DNA of 64,000 nt from Mycobacterium seoulense. GTDB lineage: Bacteria > Actinomycetota > Actinomycetes > Mycobacteriales > Mycobacteriaceae. Numbering within the stretch: the first letter of the stretch is position 1; every line of letters begins with the position of its first letter. The stretch is from the NCBI RefSeq assembly GCF_010731595.1, contig NZ_AP022582.1:3472001-3536000 (forward strand). Direction: 5' to 3'. A program made the translations under genes and the position numbers. This document shows positions 44,901 to 52,386 of the stretch, in pieces. The notes under the pieces are model-generated. The model saw only the letters and a program-made list of their open reading frames with translations, did not search any database and was not told where the DNA came from.

Positions 44901-45167
44901 GTGGGGCTGTTCGGACCCCGCGACTTCGACACGCACTTGTTCACTGCGCCGTTCCCCACATATGACGATGAGGTGAGTCTGCACGTTCAGCTGGCCGAGC
45001 TCGGTAAGCAGGCCGAGACCGAAGCCGCCACGGTTGACATCAGCGGCGCCAACACGTTCCAGCAAGCCCGGACCAAAGTCCGCGAACACCTGACGGATAC
45101 CGGCACCGAGGCTGCCATCGTCGAGGCGGTGACCGAGCTCCTTCTCACAGTGGCCGCCGAATCCTGA
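41943..45167 (+). CDS. Type IIG-like restriction-methyltransferase (Eco57I/PglX-type)
   Basis: 1074 residues from ATG 41943 (a GTG five codons earlier is possible). N-terminal nuclease-like domain: Asp110 and IEVKK with Glu119/Lys121 form a PD-(D/E)xK pattern. Middle: GEYYTPDWLADRMV, then motif I DPSCGSGTF (about residues 396-404) and motif IV NPPW (about 612-615) of N6-adenine methyltransferases. The C-terminal part should hold target recognition. It would both methylate and cut foreign DNA, or act as a BREX/Pgl-like methylase. No separate R or S gene is seen. Confidence 0.85.
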   Translation: MEEYAEELAELVSPDAAAMEEDDLVQISAPLPQLAAPEQSAELRGPYAAEVTSPHLDQIVARLAAQTSRPEATTQADIYALLTQADIGLGTDEVATMEAQVGDGTRRRIDVEIGQCVIEVKKNLHAADLAAAEEQLAGYVAQRTQALGRYVGILTDGREWRLYHLDNGALELVSTHTLSVQNPDSDELLVWLESVMSTLSAIQPVPEEIERRLGAESPAHMLDAAELQAIYDANKDDNEVQLKRQLWAKLLRAALGEDFVDSEELFINHTLLVTTAELIAHAVLGFDVGPTGTLTAREITSGAEFANARIRGVVEADFFDWVTDTPTGESFVRNLGRRVSRFDWRTVEHDVLKVLYQSVITQETRESLGEYYTPDWLADRMVHAFVTDALNSVVADPSCGSGTFLFHAVRHFLAAASEAGIDIDDAVQQATHHVVGIDVHPVAVTLARVTYLLALGRENITSGGRKDLTVPVYLGDSIQWRQEADIFSSEAVRVRTDEADIAGGSGLFTLDLLFPRSVLKNATEFDYLVSDMADRALVTEPSNAGKAVLPVLKSRGIAPDGKDGKMLAETFSNLCTLRAQGRNHIWGYYVRNLIRPLWLAEPDNRVDVLIGNPPWLRYNKMTGPMQVQFRALSRERNLLTGALGASGRDLATLFVVRAVELYLRRGGEFAFVMPHGVLSRSPHTGFRSGDWRSDTGNHLTVEFGESWDLKGADTATGFPIPCCVVHGKLSESIGKMPATTLAWAGRLSRADVPWSVASEKLTTGPSAVRVLDHGVVVPESPYKERFRQGAIIVPKVLLFVEDAPAGPLGPGAGRRDVTSARSRLEKLPWKDCDSLRANVETRFIHPIYLGEQVLPFRTTEPKEAVLPITKTSIMSADEIELHGGLQAWWSEAETVWERHRPARETKPLRERMDYHAQLSSQLPIAPTRVVYTASGNTIAAAIVRDDRAVIEHKLYWAPCLVEGEAHYLTAILNSAPILANVQPLQAVGLFGPRDFDTHLFTAPFPTYDDEVSLHVQLAELGKQAETEAATVDISGANTFQQARTKVREHLTDTGTEAAIVEAVTELLLTVAAES

Positions 45168-45275
45168 CTCACGGGATTTCCGGCCCGTGCGCGGCCGAAG
45201 AGCATCGCACGGCGCGGCTAGCTGGCCTTGTCTGCGCCGCTGGATACGCTCCACCTTGACGGGGAGGAGCATCAC

Positions 45276-46394
45276 GTGACACGCAAGGAGGAACTGCGCA
45301 AGCAGGTGGACTACCCGTCGGACCCGCACACCCGCCTCAAGCACGCCTTCTACCGTCGGTACATCGCGTGCTGGATGGGCAAGGTTCTGCAGGGCAGGTG
45401 GGCCAAGCCGGGAACGATCATCGACGGATTCGCCGGTTCCGGGATGTACTCCGATGGCCTCGACGGCAGCGCGATCATGATTGCGAAGCTGTTCCGCGAA
45501 CACATCTGCCGCCCGAACTTCGAGCCGCTCACCTACGTGACGAACGACCTGGACCCCCGCCGCTGCGAAGGCCTGGGCGGGCGCATGAAAGCTCTTCCGG
45601 CAGACGACCGGATCCATCACGTACCGGTCGGACCGAAGAAGTTCGAGGACATCGTTGCCGACGTGCGGACGCAACACGCTCCACCGGGAACACAGACTCT
45701 GTGGATTATTGACCCCTACGGACTGAAGCAGATCCCGTGGTCCATCGTCTCGGAGATCGTGAAGGTGCCCAAGAACGACGCCGTGATCACGTTCATGGCC
45801 GACGAAGCTCACCGGTACCGCACCAACCCGGCGATGGTCTCGGTGATGAACGGCCTCTACGGCGACGACTCGTGGCAGACCATTCCCGACGGTCTCAGCA
45901 CAGCGCAGTCCAAGGCCGCGCTCGTAAAGCTCTATTGCGACAAGCTGGAAGCGCTCGGATGCCACGCCTCATCGTTCGACGTCGACGTCGCACGCCGGTA
46001 CACCCGGTACTCGCTGATCTTCGCAACTCATCATCAGGCGGGCCTCGAATGCTGGAACTCCGCCAAGTGGTCTGCGGACCCCACGAGCGGCCGCGGGGCC
46101 AGCGCCGCTACGGCGTTTCAGCCGAGCCTGCTTGAACCCGACATAGAGCCCTTGATCGACGACTTCCGGAAGCGCGTCGGTATTCACGACTTCACCGAAC
46201 TGGTCAACCAGGCGCAAATTCTCGGTCACACGGAACCGCACGTGCGCAGCGCTCTCGACGAGCTGTTCCGGGAAGGGCTTGTGGTCCGGCTGTCTCCCGC
46301 CGAGACGCCGAAAAAGGCACCGTGGCCAGCCACAAGCCGTATCCGAATCTTCGAGGCGGGACCGGATGACGGAGGAGACGTCATCGAGGCTTAA
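45276..46394 (+). CDS. tcmP: Three-Cys-motif partner protein (TcmP)
   Basis: 372 residues from GTG 45276 with a strong GGGGAGGAG site. KHAFYRRYIACWM, TIIDGFAGSGMYSDGLDGSAIMI and WIIDPYGLKQIPW are blocks of the TcmP family (TIGR04474), which looks like a Rossmann methyltransferase-like fold. The family is defined by sitting next to a three-Cys (DUF5131, Gp37/Gp68) protein, and here that gene is convergent with a 4-bp overlap. The biochemical role of the pair is not established. Confidence 0.82.
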   Translation: MTRKEELRKQVDYPSDPHTRLKHAFYRRYIACWMGKVLQGRWAKPGTIIDGFAGSGMYSDGLDGSAIMIAKLFREHICRPNFEPLTYVTNDLDPRRCEGLGGRMKALPADDRIHHVPVGPKKFEDIVADVRTQHAPPGTQTLWIIDPYGLKQIPWSIVSEIVKVPKNDAVITFMADEAHRYRTNPAMVSVMNGLYGDDSWQTIPDGLSTAQSKAALVKLYCDKLEALGCHASSFDVDVARRYTRYSLIFATHHQAGLECWNSAKWSADPTSGRGASAATAFQPSLLEPDIEPLIDDFRKRVGIHDFTELVNQAQILGHTEPHVRSALDELFREGLVVRLSPAETPKKAPWPATSRIRIFEAGPDDGGDVIEA

Positions 46395-47137
46395 CCCGTT
46401 GCCGCGCTGGGCATCTCATCCCACAGCTGCCCTTCGAGTTCTCGGCCGGCGGCCTTTGGGGTGCGGCCGCCCCACTGCTTGAAGAAGAAGGGGACCTCGG
46501 CCTCGGTGCACGCATCACGGATGCCCTGCGCCCACGACAGCTGCATAGGCCGGTACCGCAGCCCGCTCTCGCCGCCGGCGATCACCCAGCCGATGCCGGT
46601 GAGGTCGATCCCGTCGAGCGGCCCGAGCAGCGGCTCACACGACAAGAAGCGGACGGCGGCTGGCACCTCGCGGAGATGGTCGACGCGCGGTAGCGCGTCG
46701 GCGTTCTCCACCGATACGCCCATCCAGAGGTTGTCCGGCCAGTCCAGCTTGTCAGCCACCCGCCGCAGCCGCAGGCTCCGCTTCGTGAGCACCTGGTAGG
46801 TGTGCTGCGGGGTGTCACGGCAGACGTCGAACACGTCGCGGATGAAGTCGATCGGCACGCGGGCGTGGAACAGGTCGGACATCGAGTTGACGAACACGAC
46901 GCGGGAGTTGCGCCAGCGCCGCGGTTCGTCGAGGGCCTGCGGGTGGACCGTGATGCCGAACCCGGGGCCGGAGGTGCGCGGGTCGCCGTCCTGCTGGTAC
47001 TTCGCTGAGCCCATCGCCTTGAGGCGCTTGGCCAGGGTCATCGCGTAGCAGTGGTCGCAGCCGGCGGACACACGGTCGCAGCCGGTCACGGGGTTCCAGG
47101 TTGCCTCGGTCCACTCGATCGCCGAACGGTCCGCCAT
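46391..47137 (-). CDS. DUF5131 / phage Gp37-Gp68 three-Cys protein
   Basis: 248 residues. IEWTEATWNPVTGC then VSAGCDHCYA puts Cys at 20, 27 and 30, the three-Cys motif; the blocks TYQVLTKRSLRL, LWMGVSVEN and FFKQWGG are family hallmarks. The Cx6Cx2C pattern resembles an iron-sulfur site of radical-SAM-like proteins but is not the CxxxCxxC form. It is often phage- or island-borne and paired with TcmP, as here. Confidence 0.85.
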   Translation of the reverse strand: MADRSAIEWTEATWNPVTGCDRVSAGCDHCYAMTLAKRLKAMGSAKYQQDGDPRTSGPGFGITVHPQALDEPRRWRNSRVVFVNSMSDLFHARVPIDFIRDVFDVCRDTPQHTYQVLTKRSLRLRRVADKLDWPDNLWMGVSVENADALPRVDHLREVPAAVRFLSCEPLLGPLDGIDLTGIGWVIAGGESGLRYRPMQLSWAQGIRDACTEAEVPFFFKQWGGRTPKAAGRELEGQLWDEMPSAATG

Positions 47138-47285
47138 CGCACGCTCCCCTCAGCTGCGGATTCTTGCTGTCGCCGCCACTCTATGGTCAGGTACCGACGA
47201 GTCGCACAGGGCCATTGTTGCCGGTGTGTCGGGAGTGGCTCGCGCGCGGGTGTCGGCACTGTATTCGGTGGGGTTTCGAACCCAA

Positions 47286-47319
47286 AGGTGTGAGCGGCAC
47301 GTCCGTGTCTCTCACACCT
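47286..47319 (+). promoter_or_regulatory. 9-bp stem inverted repeat ahead of the zinc-ribbon gene
   Basis: AGGTGTGAG (47286-47294) and CTCACACCT (47311-47319) are perfect inverted arms with a 16-base loop. It lies 24 bp before the ATG of the 43-residue protein. It could be an operator or an mRNA hairpin; no U-run follows, so it is not a typical terminator. Confidence 0.4.
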
Positions 47320-47342
47320 CAAGGAATCAGGAGAGCCAAGCC

Positions 47343-47474
47343 ATGGCGATCTGCGGATACTGCAACCATCCCGGCTACCACGTCCAGTTCCTTCCACTGG
47401 GCGTTGGGCCCTCCCAGCGGTGCGGGGACTGCCCGCGCTGCCAGGAGGAACCGGACCCGAGCACGGAGCGGTAG
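47343..47474 (+). CDS. 43-residue zinc-ribbon micro-protein
   Basis: MAICGYCNHPGYHVQ and CGDCPRCQEE give two Cys clusters (CGYC, CGDCPRC) with His between, a small zinc-ribbon pattern. AGGAG lies 9 bp before ATG 47343. It is too short for most gene callers. Function unknown; zinc ribbons of this size occur in DNA/RNA-binding accessory proteins of mobile elements. Confidence 0.5.
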   Translation: MAICGYCNHPGYHVQFLPLGVGPSQRCGDCPRCQEEPDPSTER

Positions 47475-47575
47475 CTGAAGGTGCTGACCCCGGGTTCGAT
47501 CGATCGGTCCCGGGTTCGGCGGGCAGTCTTCGTCATGGAGGCGGCTCTGCACCCCCGCCGCGTAGCGTCCGCCAC

Positions 47576-47773
47576 ATGAACCAAAAGAAGACGAGCGGTA
47601 CCGACCTCAAGACGGTGTTCCCGGAGGTGGACCGTGCGGCGCGCACCCTCATGTACACGCTGGCCTCAGCTCTCGCGTCCGACTTCGATGAGGCGCGGCG
47701 ACTCGGTTGCACGGACCTCCTGCTGATGACCACCAACGTCGTCACCCACCGCGGCGGCGATCAACACCGCTGA
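47576..47773 (+). CDS. Hypothetical small protein, 65 aa
   Basis: From ATG 47576 the product begins MNQKKTSGTDLKTVFPEVDR and contains a helical region (ARTLMYTLASALASDFDEARRLG). No family is recognised. It ends 8 bp before the end of the convergent gene at 47782. Codon use fits coding sequence but the support is modest. Confidence 0.4.
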   Translation: MNQKKTSGTDLKTVFPEVDRAARTLMYTLASALASDFDEARRLGCTDLLLMTTNVVTHRGGDQHR

Positions 47774-47781
47774 ACTCGGGC

Positions 47782-48741
47782 CTACTCCCCGAACAATTCC
47801 GCCGACCACGCTATGACGGTGGGTTCGAAACGCTCGGGGAGATGCGAACCTTCCGGTCGTGCGGCGCCTGGCGCACGGGACGCGGCCTCGAACAGGCACA
47901 CCGCGCACTCAGCCATATTGAGCGTCACAGCGAGGGCGTCCGCGGTCAAAGGGAACACCGTGCCACTGCGGCCGTAATCCGTCATCCACTTGTAGCCGTG
48001 GATGAAGCTGGAGCCGTAGGAGTAGAACTGCCGGGCAATGTTCTCCACACCGCTGTTGGCGATCTCGCCATCGTCGTGTGCCGGTACGTGGGAGTCGACC
48101 CACTGCGCCGACTCCCGGATCATCTTCGTGAACGGCGGAGTCTTATCGAAGGTGTAGGCGGCCTTCGCCGCGTCCAGCATCGCGTTGTACTTGCGGCGGT
48201 GCTCCGCGTTCTCCACGAGCATCTGCTTCGGGTAGCGGGACGCGCGGGCGGTCTCGTCCTGTTCACCGATCACCAGGAACCGGCGCCGCTGCTCCAGCTG
48301 CTCCATCTCCTCGGCCATGCACCGGTCCCTGCGGACTTCGCGATCAGGGTCGCCCAGCAGCCAGATGGTCAGCGCCGCGCACTCCATCGCCACCCTGCAG
48401 AGTTGGAAGATCTCAGTGACGTGCGGCTGGCGGTGCGACTTGCGTCGGGCCACCAGAATCCCGACAGTGTGCAGACTCTCCGCGGCGCTCATCGCGGGGA
48501 ACAACGCGTGCTCGGTGACGGCATGCGGTCCGGCCAACGTCAATGGATACGCCGCGACGAAGGCCTCGTCGTCGAGGGCGAGTTCGCTCCCCGGTTCCGC
48601 GGTACGCGGGTGCAGCCCCCACTGGAAAAGTTCACCGGCACGCTCACCTCGTTGATCGATGCGCGTCAAGACCCCGTTGTTGGCGAGGTTGAACAAGGCC
48701 TCGGCTTGCTCAGCGTTCAGGCCTAGGTTCGGGATGCTCAT
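47782..48741 (-). CDS. Unknown protein B of a coupled cargo pair, 319 aa
   Basis: The start ATG 48741 overlaps the stop of the upstream gene by 4 bp (ATGA), so the two are translationally coupled. It is mostly helical with IFQLCRVAMECAALTIWLLG and SYGSSFIHGYKWMTDYG, the latter with conserved-looking His/Tyr residues. That layout faintly recalls DUF5677-type or HEPN-like helical proteins, but I cannot assign it. Its location amid restriction and TcmP genes suggests a defence or anti-competitor role; this is inference only. Confidence 0.65.
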   Translation of the reverse strand: MSIPNLGLNAEQAEALFNLANNGVLTRIDQRGERAGELFQWGLHPRTAEPGSELALDDEAFVAAYPLTLAGPHAVTEHALFPAMSAAESLHTVGILVARRKSHRQPHVTEIFQLCRVAMECAALTIWLLGDPDREVRRDRCMAEEMEQLEQRRRFLVIGEQDETARASRYPKQMLVENAEHRRKYNAMLDAAKAAYTFDKTPPFTKMIRESAQWVDSHVPAHDDGEIANSGVENIARQFYSYGSSFIHGYKWMTDYGRSGTVFPLTADALAVTLNMAECAVCLFEAASRAPGAARPEGSHLPERFEPTVIAWSAELFGE

Positions 48742-50378
48742 GCGAATACACGGTACGAGCTGCCCCGACAGCCCCGGCCGACCGACTCAAACCCGTGGAG
48801 CATTCGGCGACTGCAGCGGTCACACGTCTGGCCACGCGAACAGCGACCGGTAGAACAGTTCCCGCTCGTGGGCTCGGGTTCAGTCGCACCGGGCGGTGTC
48901 TGCACGCAGCCGAGGATCGCATGTGGAGCGGCCGCCGCCAGCAGCTTGTTCCGCAGGATCAACTCCGTGAACGCCTCGATCAGCCCCGTACCGGCGCTCA
49001 TCAACGTGACCGCGGCCGTCGCCAGATCGGCGACAGTCGACTTGGCGCCGAACACCGCGGTGGGGTCGGCGCGCCAGACACCGAGACTGTCGTAGTGGTC
49101 CTGCGTCAGCTTCGGGTTGGCGCCGGGAAGCAGGTCTGGCATCGCGTCGAGGTCCAGGGCGATGTTCCTCGCACTGCCGTAGCCGCGTCCTGGATGCAGA
49201 TCAACCGGCAAGATTCCGTCGTGGATGTGGTTGCGGAGCACCTTGCACACCCCGGCGTAGGCGTGCAGCCGTTCGACCTCAGCGAGAGCGTCAGCCGGGT
49301 ACTCCCGCGCCAGATGTTCGGTGACGTAGCCGCCGGTGTCCAGCGAGAACCGAAAGTTCTTCGGGTTCCGGGTGGGGTCGATCAGCAGCAGGAAGCGGCG
49401 GCCGTAGATGTCGAACGCCGCGGCGAGGTAGAGCAGCTGCCGGTCGAAAGCCTCCGCCGCGGCTTCCACGACATCGGCGCCGCGCTTGCCGCCGATCGGA
49501 TTCGACAGGACCGCGAGTAGTTGATCGAGGGCTCGGGTGGCGCGCGAGAGGCGGACGCGGATGGAGTTGACCGCCGCTGCGAGGTGGATGTCACCCGTCC
49601 GCGGCGCGATGATCAGGTGCAGGCAATCGAAGTACGGCATCCGAGCTCCGACGCCCCAGTCGTAGAAGTTCTTGATCGTCGCCGTCGATTCCGTCTGCTC
49701 CCACGACCCACCACCGACGAGGCCACCCCGGCGCACCTGCACCACCGGCTTGTTGGTCATGCGCAGGTGATGCCCGATCAGCGCCACCGCGTCGTCCGGG
49801 GTGACGCTCAAGACGATGTCGTTGTCCGCGACATCGCAGCGGCCGACGGTGGGAGCCGTGGTGACGATCGCGTCGATATCGACCGCGGCCGCGGCCGCCG
49901 CGTATGCCGCTGCCCGGTTCCGCTGCTCAAGGGTGAGGGGCTCCGCGTCGGGGGTGGCGAGCTGCTCGTCGAGCTGTTGGTACACGGGGAAGAAGTGCGC
50001 TGTGCTCCATCCCCACTCCCCTTCGGTCTCTGTCGTCACTCGGAACTGCACCGTGTCGAGATGGCGCGAGGCCTCCTCGACAGCGGTGAAGCCGATCTGC
50101 CGGACGATCGGATCGTTGAGGACCCGCGCCCACGCTTCGGGAACTTCGGTGCACTTGGGCACCAGCAGCTGGATGTCGAGCTCGTCCCGGCCGAGGAACG
50201 TGGAGAAGGTTCCGGCGGGTGGTTCGGGGACGGCGGTGACGTCGATCCCGAGACGCAGCGGCCGAGTGGCAGGCCTCAGCGGGTAAAGAGGTAGGTGCTT
50301 GTCGTCGTTCTTAATAGGAGGGCGCACGTACCGCATGAAGCGGTGGTTGGGCTGGCTCTCCGGGAGCGCAATCGTCAC
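48738..50378 (-). CDS. Unknown protein A of a coupled cargo pair, 546 aa, Cys-rich tail
   Basis: From GTG 50378 (MRYVRPPIK about 14 codons later is another start) the protein is 546 residues. The middle is mixed alpha/beta (LHLIIAPRTGDIHLAAAVNSIRVRL), followed by helices, and the C-terminal 40 residues are Cys-rich: NCSTGRCSRGQTCDRCSRRM, suggesting a metal-binding tail. No domain is recognised. It heads the pair with protein B; a direct repeat of GAATCGGCG lies upstream. Confidence 0.65.
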   Translation of the reverse strand: MTIALPESQPNHRFMRYVRPPIKNDDKHLPLYPLRPATRPLRLGIDVTAVPEPPAGTFSTFLGRDELDIQLLVPKCTEVPEAWARVLNDPIVRQIGFTAVEEASRHLDTVQFRVTTETEGEWGWSTAHFFPVYQQLDEQLATPDAEPLTLEQRNRAAAYAAAAAAVDIDAIVTTAPTVGRCDVADNDIVLSVTPDDAVALIGHHLRMTNKPVVQVRRGGLVGGGSWEQTESTATIKNFYDWGVGARMPYFDCLHLIIAPRTGDIHLAAAVNSIRVRLSRATRALDQLLAVLSNPIGGKRGADVVEAAAEAFDRQLLYLAAAFDIYGRRFLLLIDPTRNPKNFRFSLDTGGYVTEHLAREYPADALAEVERLHAYAGVCKVLRNHIHDGILPVDLHPGRGYGSARNIALDLDAMPDLLPGANPKLTQDHYDSLGVWRADPTAVFGAKSTVADLATAAVTLMSAGTGLIEAFTELILRNKLLAAAAPHAILGCVQTPPGATEPEPTSGNCSTGRCSRGQTCDRCSRRMLHGFESVGRGCRGSSYRVFA

Positions 50379-50464
50379 AGTCGCCAGAGTCGCATGGCGG
50401 GGTGACAACAGCCCCGGGGAACCGCTCGGCGCGTCGTCACACTGAATCCCTTCTCCGTTACGGG

Positions 50465-50489
50465 GAATCGGCGTTATAGAGAATCGGCG
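50465..50489 (-). repeat. Direct repeat GAATCGGCG x2
   Basis: GAATCGGCG occurs at 50465-50473 and 50481-50489, 16 bp apart start to start, in the ~180-bp gap between the unknown operon and the Nudix gene. It may be an activator/repressor site for the unknown operon. Confidence 0.35.
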
Positions 50490-50560
50490 AATGTGGCGTG
50501 AGGTGCGTGGTACGTGTCCCGGTGCCGTGGAATCTGAACTCACACGCAAACAGACAGAGT

Positions 50561-50989
50561 TCACCGGATAATGAGATCGACCCCATCATGCGCCCGCGAC
50601 TGAGGCGCTTCCTCGAAGGCATCCAACACACGCACTCCAAATGCCGGCACCATAGCTGATTGCGCTTCTTCCTTTGTCATCCAACGGATTTCACGAGCTT
50701 CTTCGGTCGCGCGCGGCTCACCCTTAGCTGGCCGACAGCGATATACCAGCGCCACGATTCCGTGGCTCAAATTCTTATAGACCCCAGTGAGGCGTTCGAC
50801 AGCGACCTCCAAACCCGTCTCTTCCAGCACCTCGCGCTGGACACCCGCCTCAAACGATTCGTCGAGCTCCAGGACGCCGCCGGGCGCCTCCCAGTGGCCG
50901 TTGTCGTCCCGTTTGATGACTAGGACACGGCCGTCGTCACGGACAACGATGCCAGCGACGCTGACCGAGTGCTTCGGTGTGGTTGGCAT
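50561..50989 (-). CDS. Nudix hydrolase, Pif-like (AICE immunity factor)
   Basis: 142 residues from ATG 50989, chosen because GGAG lies 6 bp upstream; ATG 51001 is an alternative. The Nudix box (residues 37-59) has GGVLELDESFEAGVQREVLEETG, matching GX5EX7REUXEEXG. In pSAM2 the Pif protein has a Nudix motif and blocks transfer between cells carrying the element. Its place next to the GntR gene and before tra matches that module. It is divergent from the GntR gene. Confidence 0.82.
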   Translation of the reverse strand: MPTTPKHSVSVAGIVVRDDGRVLVIKRDDNGHWEAPGGVLELDESFEAGVQREVLEETGLEVAVERLTGVYKNLSHGIVALVYRCRPAKGEPRATEEAREIRWMTKEEAQSAMVPAFGVRVLDAFEEAPQSRAHDGVDLIIR

Positions 50990-51044
50990 GCGAGACTCCA
51001 TCCTCCGGCCCGGACTCCGATAGTGACATGGGCGCGTTGGTTAC

Positions 51045-51063
51045 CTAGACTAGTCGGCTAGAC
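51045..51063. promoter_or_regulatory. GntR (KorSA-like) operator at its own promoter
   Basis: CTAGACTAGTCGGCTAGAC sits 20 bp upstream of the GntR start codon. Its reverse complement contains TCTAGCCGACTAG, one base from TCTAGACGACTAG at the tra promoter (51909-51921). The match supports autoregulation by the GntR protein and control of the divergent Nudix gene. Confidence 0.6.
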
Positions 51064-51083
51064 ATGTAGGGGAAGGCGCTCAG

Positions 51084-51863
51084 TTGCTGCAACTTGGCCA
51101 GATCGACCGAGCGGACGATAAGCCGCCGTATCGGCAGATCGCCACCATGCTGCGCCAAGCCATCATCTCTGGCCAGCTAGAGGCAGGTGCACGCTTGCCC
51201 TCCGAGGCCGCGTTGATTGAGCATTTCGGAGTCGCCCGGATGACAGTCCGCCAGGCAGTGCAGGAACTGCGTTCCGAGGGATTGGTGATCTCCGAGCACG
51301 GTCGGGGCGTCTTCGTGCGGCCCGCTCCCCCAATTCGGCGGCTTGCATCCGATCGCTTCGCACGTCAACATCGCGCAGGCGGTAAGGCCGCATTCACCGT
51401 CGAGGTCGAAAAGTCGGGCTACATGCCACAGGTCGACAACATCACTGTGACACGCGGGAAGCCGAATCCGACTGTCGCCGAACGTCTTCGGTTGACCCCA
51501 GACAACGATGTTGTCATCCGATCACGGCGATACCTCGCCGACGGACGCCCCGTCGAAACCGCGATCTCATACATTCCCGCCGCCTTCGCCGAGGGCACCA
51601 AGATCGAACAGACCGACACCGGCCCTGGCGGCATTTACGCGCGGCTCGAAGAAGCCGGCCACACACTCGCTCGATTCACCGAGGAAGTCGGCGCACGGAT
51701 GCCCACCCCCGAAGAACGCCGCGCCTTGCAACTTCCGGCAGGGGCGCCCGTCCTGACGGTGGTTCGGACGGCCTACGACACTAATGACGTGGCGGTCGAG
51801 GTGTGCGACACGGTGAAGGCGGCGTCGGCCTACCTGCTGGAATACGACTTCTCAGCGCGCTGA
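51084..51863 (+). CDS. GntR/UTRA-family repressor, KorSA-like
   Basis: 259 residues from TTG 51084 with GGGGAAGG upstream. The N-terminal winged helix is PSEAALIEHFGVARMTVRQAVQELRSEGLV, and a UTRA effector domain follows (VVIRSRRYLADGRPVETAISYIP). KorSA of pSAM2 is a GntR repressor of pra and thus of transfer and replication. Matching CTAGnnGACTA-type sites are found at its own promoter and at the tra promoter, which supports the same job here. Confidence 0.87.
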   Translation: MLQLGQIDRADDKPPYRQIATMLRQAIISGQLEAGARLPSEAALIEHFGVARMTVRQAVQELRSEGLVISEHGRGVFVRPAPPIRRLASDRFARQHRAGGKAAFTVEVEKSGYMPQVDNITVTRGKPNPTVAERLRLTPDNDVVIRSRRYLADGRPVETAISYIPAAFAEGTKIEQTDTGPGGIYARLEEAGHTLARFTEEVGARMPTPEERRALQLPAGAPVLTVVRTAYDTNDVAVEVCDTVKAASAYLLEYDFSAR

Positions 51864-51896
51864 AACCTCGCGAAACGACCAAATGCGGCGCAACGC

Positions 51897-51941
51897 TTGA
51901 CTTACTCCTCTAGACGACTAGGTTAAATAGTCATCTAGTCG
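51897..51941 (+). promoter_or_regulatory. tra operon promoter with two GntR operators
   Basis: TTGACT (51897-51902) and TAGGTT (51919-51924) form a -35/-10 pair with 16-bp spacing. CTAGACGACTAG (51910-51921) overlaps the -10, and ATAGTCATCTAGTC (51928-51941) lies just downstream; both match the site upstream of the GntR gene. This is the arrangement expected for direct repression of the transfer operon. Confidence 0.6.
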
Positions 51942-51963
51942 AACACACTCGAAAGGTTTAGCG

Positions 51964-52386
51964 ATGTCCATTCCCAAATGGCTCCAGATCGGCCACGACC
52001 AAGTCTTCTCCCTCGGCGCGTTCCTCGTATCCGAGGTGACGCCGATGATCGACTTCGACAAGTCCTCAGGCGAGAACCGCGTGCAGGCGAGGGACCGTAA
52101 CACTGGTTTGCCGATGTGGCAGGTCGAAGTGCTTGACGGTGATCCGGCCGCACCGAAGCGCAGCCGAACGGTGACGGTCAAATTCGCCGCACCAACGCAG
52201 CCGTCTGCGCCCACCAATTCCAGCGGAACACCTTTCACCCCAGTGGTCTTCGAAGGCTTGATGGCTTTGCCGTATATCGAGCGGTCCGGCGATTTCTCTC
52301 GGATCGCGTGGTCGTTCCGCGCCTCGGGTATGACAGCGCCAGGCAAGCCTTCCGCTGGGTCGAACTCGGGTCGGGTGTCGGCATGA
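51964..52386 (+). CDS. Small protein ahead of the transfer ATPase
   Basis: 140 residues, AAAGG upstream of ATG 51964. MSIPKWLQIGHDQVFSLGAF and NTGLPMWQVEVLDGDP resemble small proteins placed before FtsK/Tra genes in streptomycete AICEs. No catalytic motif is visible. It overlaps the FtsK gene by 4 bp (ATGA), so the two are coupled. A role in transfer or its control is inferred from position only. Confidence 0.65.
   Translation: MSIPKWLQIGHDQVFSLGAFLVSEVTPMIDFDKSSGENRVQARDRNTGLPMWQVEVLDGDPAAPKRSRTVTVKFAAPTQPSAPTNSSGTPFTPVVFEGLMALPYIERSGDFSRIAWSFRASGMTAPGKPSAGSNSGRVSA

Noticed and set aside
44892..45965. 357-codon - strand frame spanning the restriction gene and tcmP
   Set aside because: No motifs, crosses two real genes with good starts.
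47420..47773. 117-codon frame as one gene
   Set aside because: Its first half overlaps the zinc-ribbon gene out of frame; only the part from ATG 47576 is kept as a weak call.
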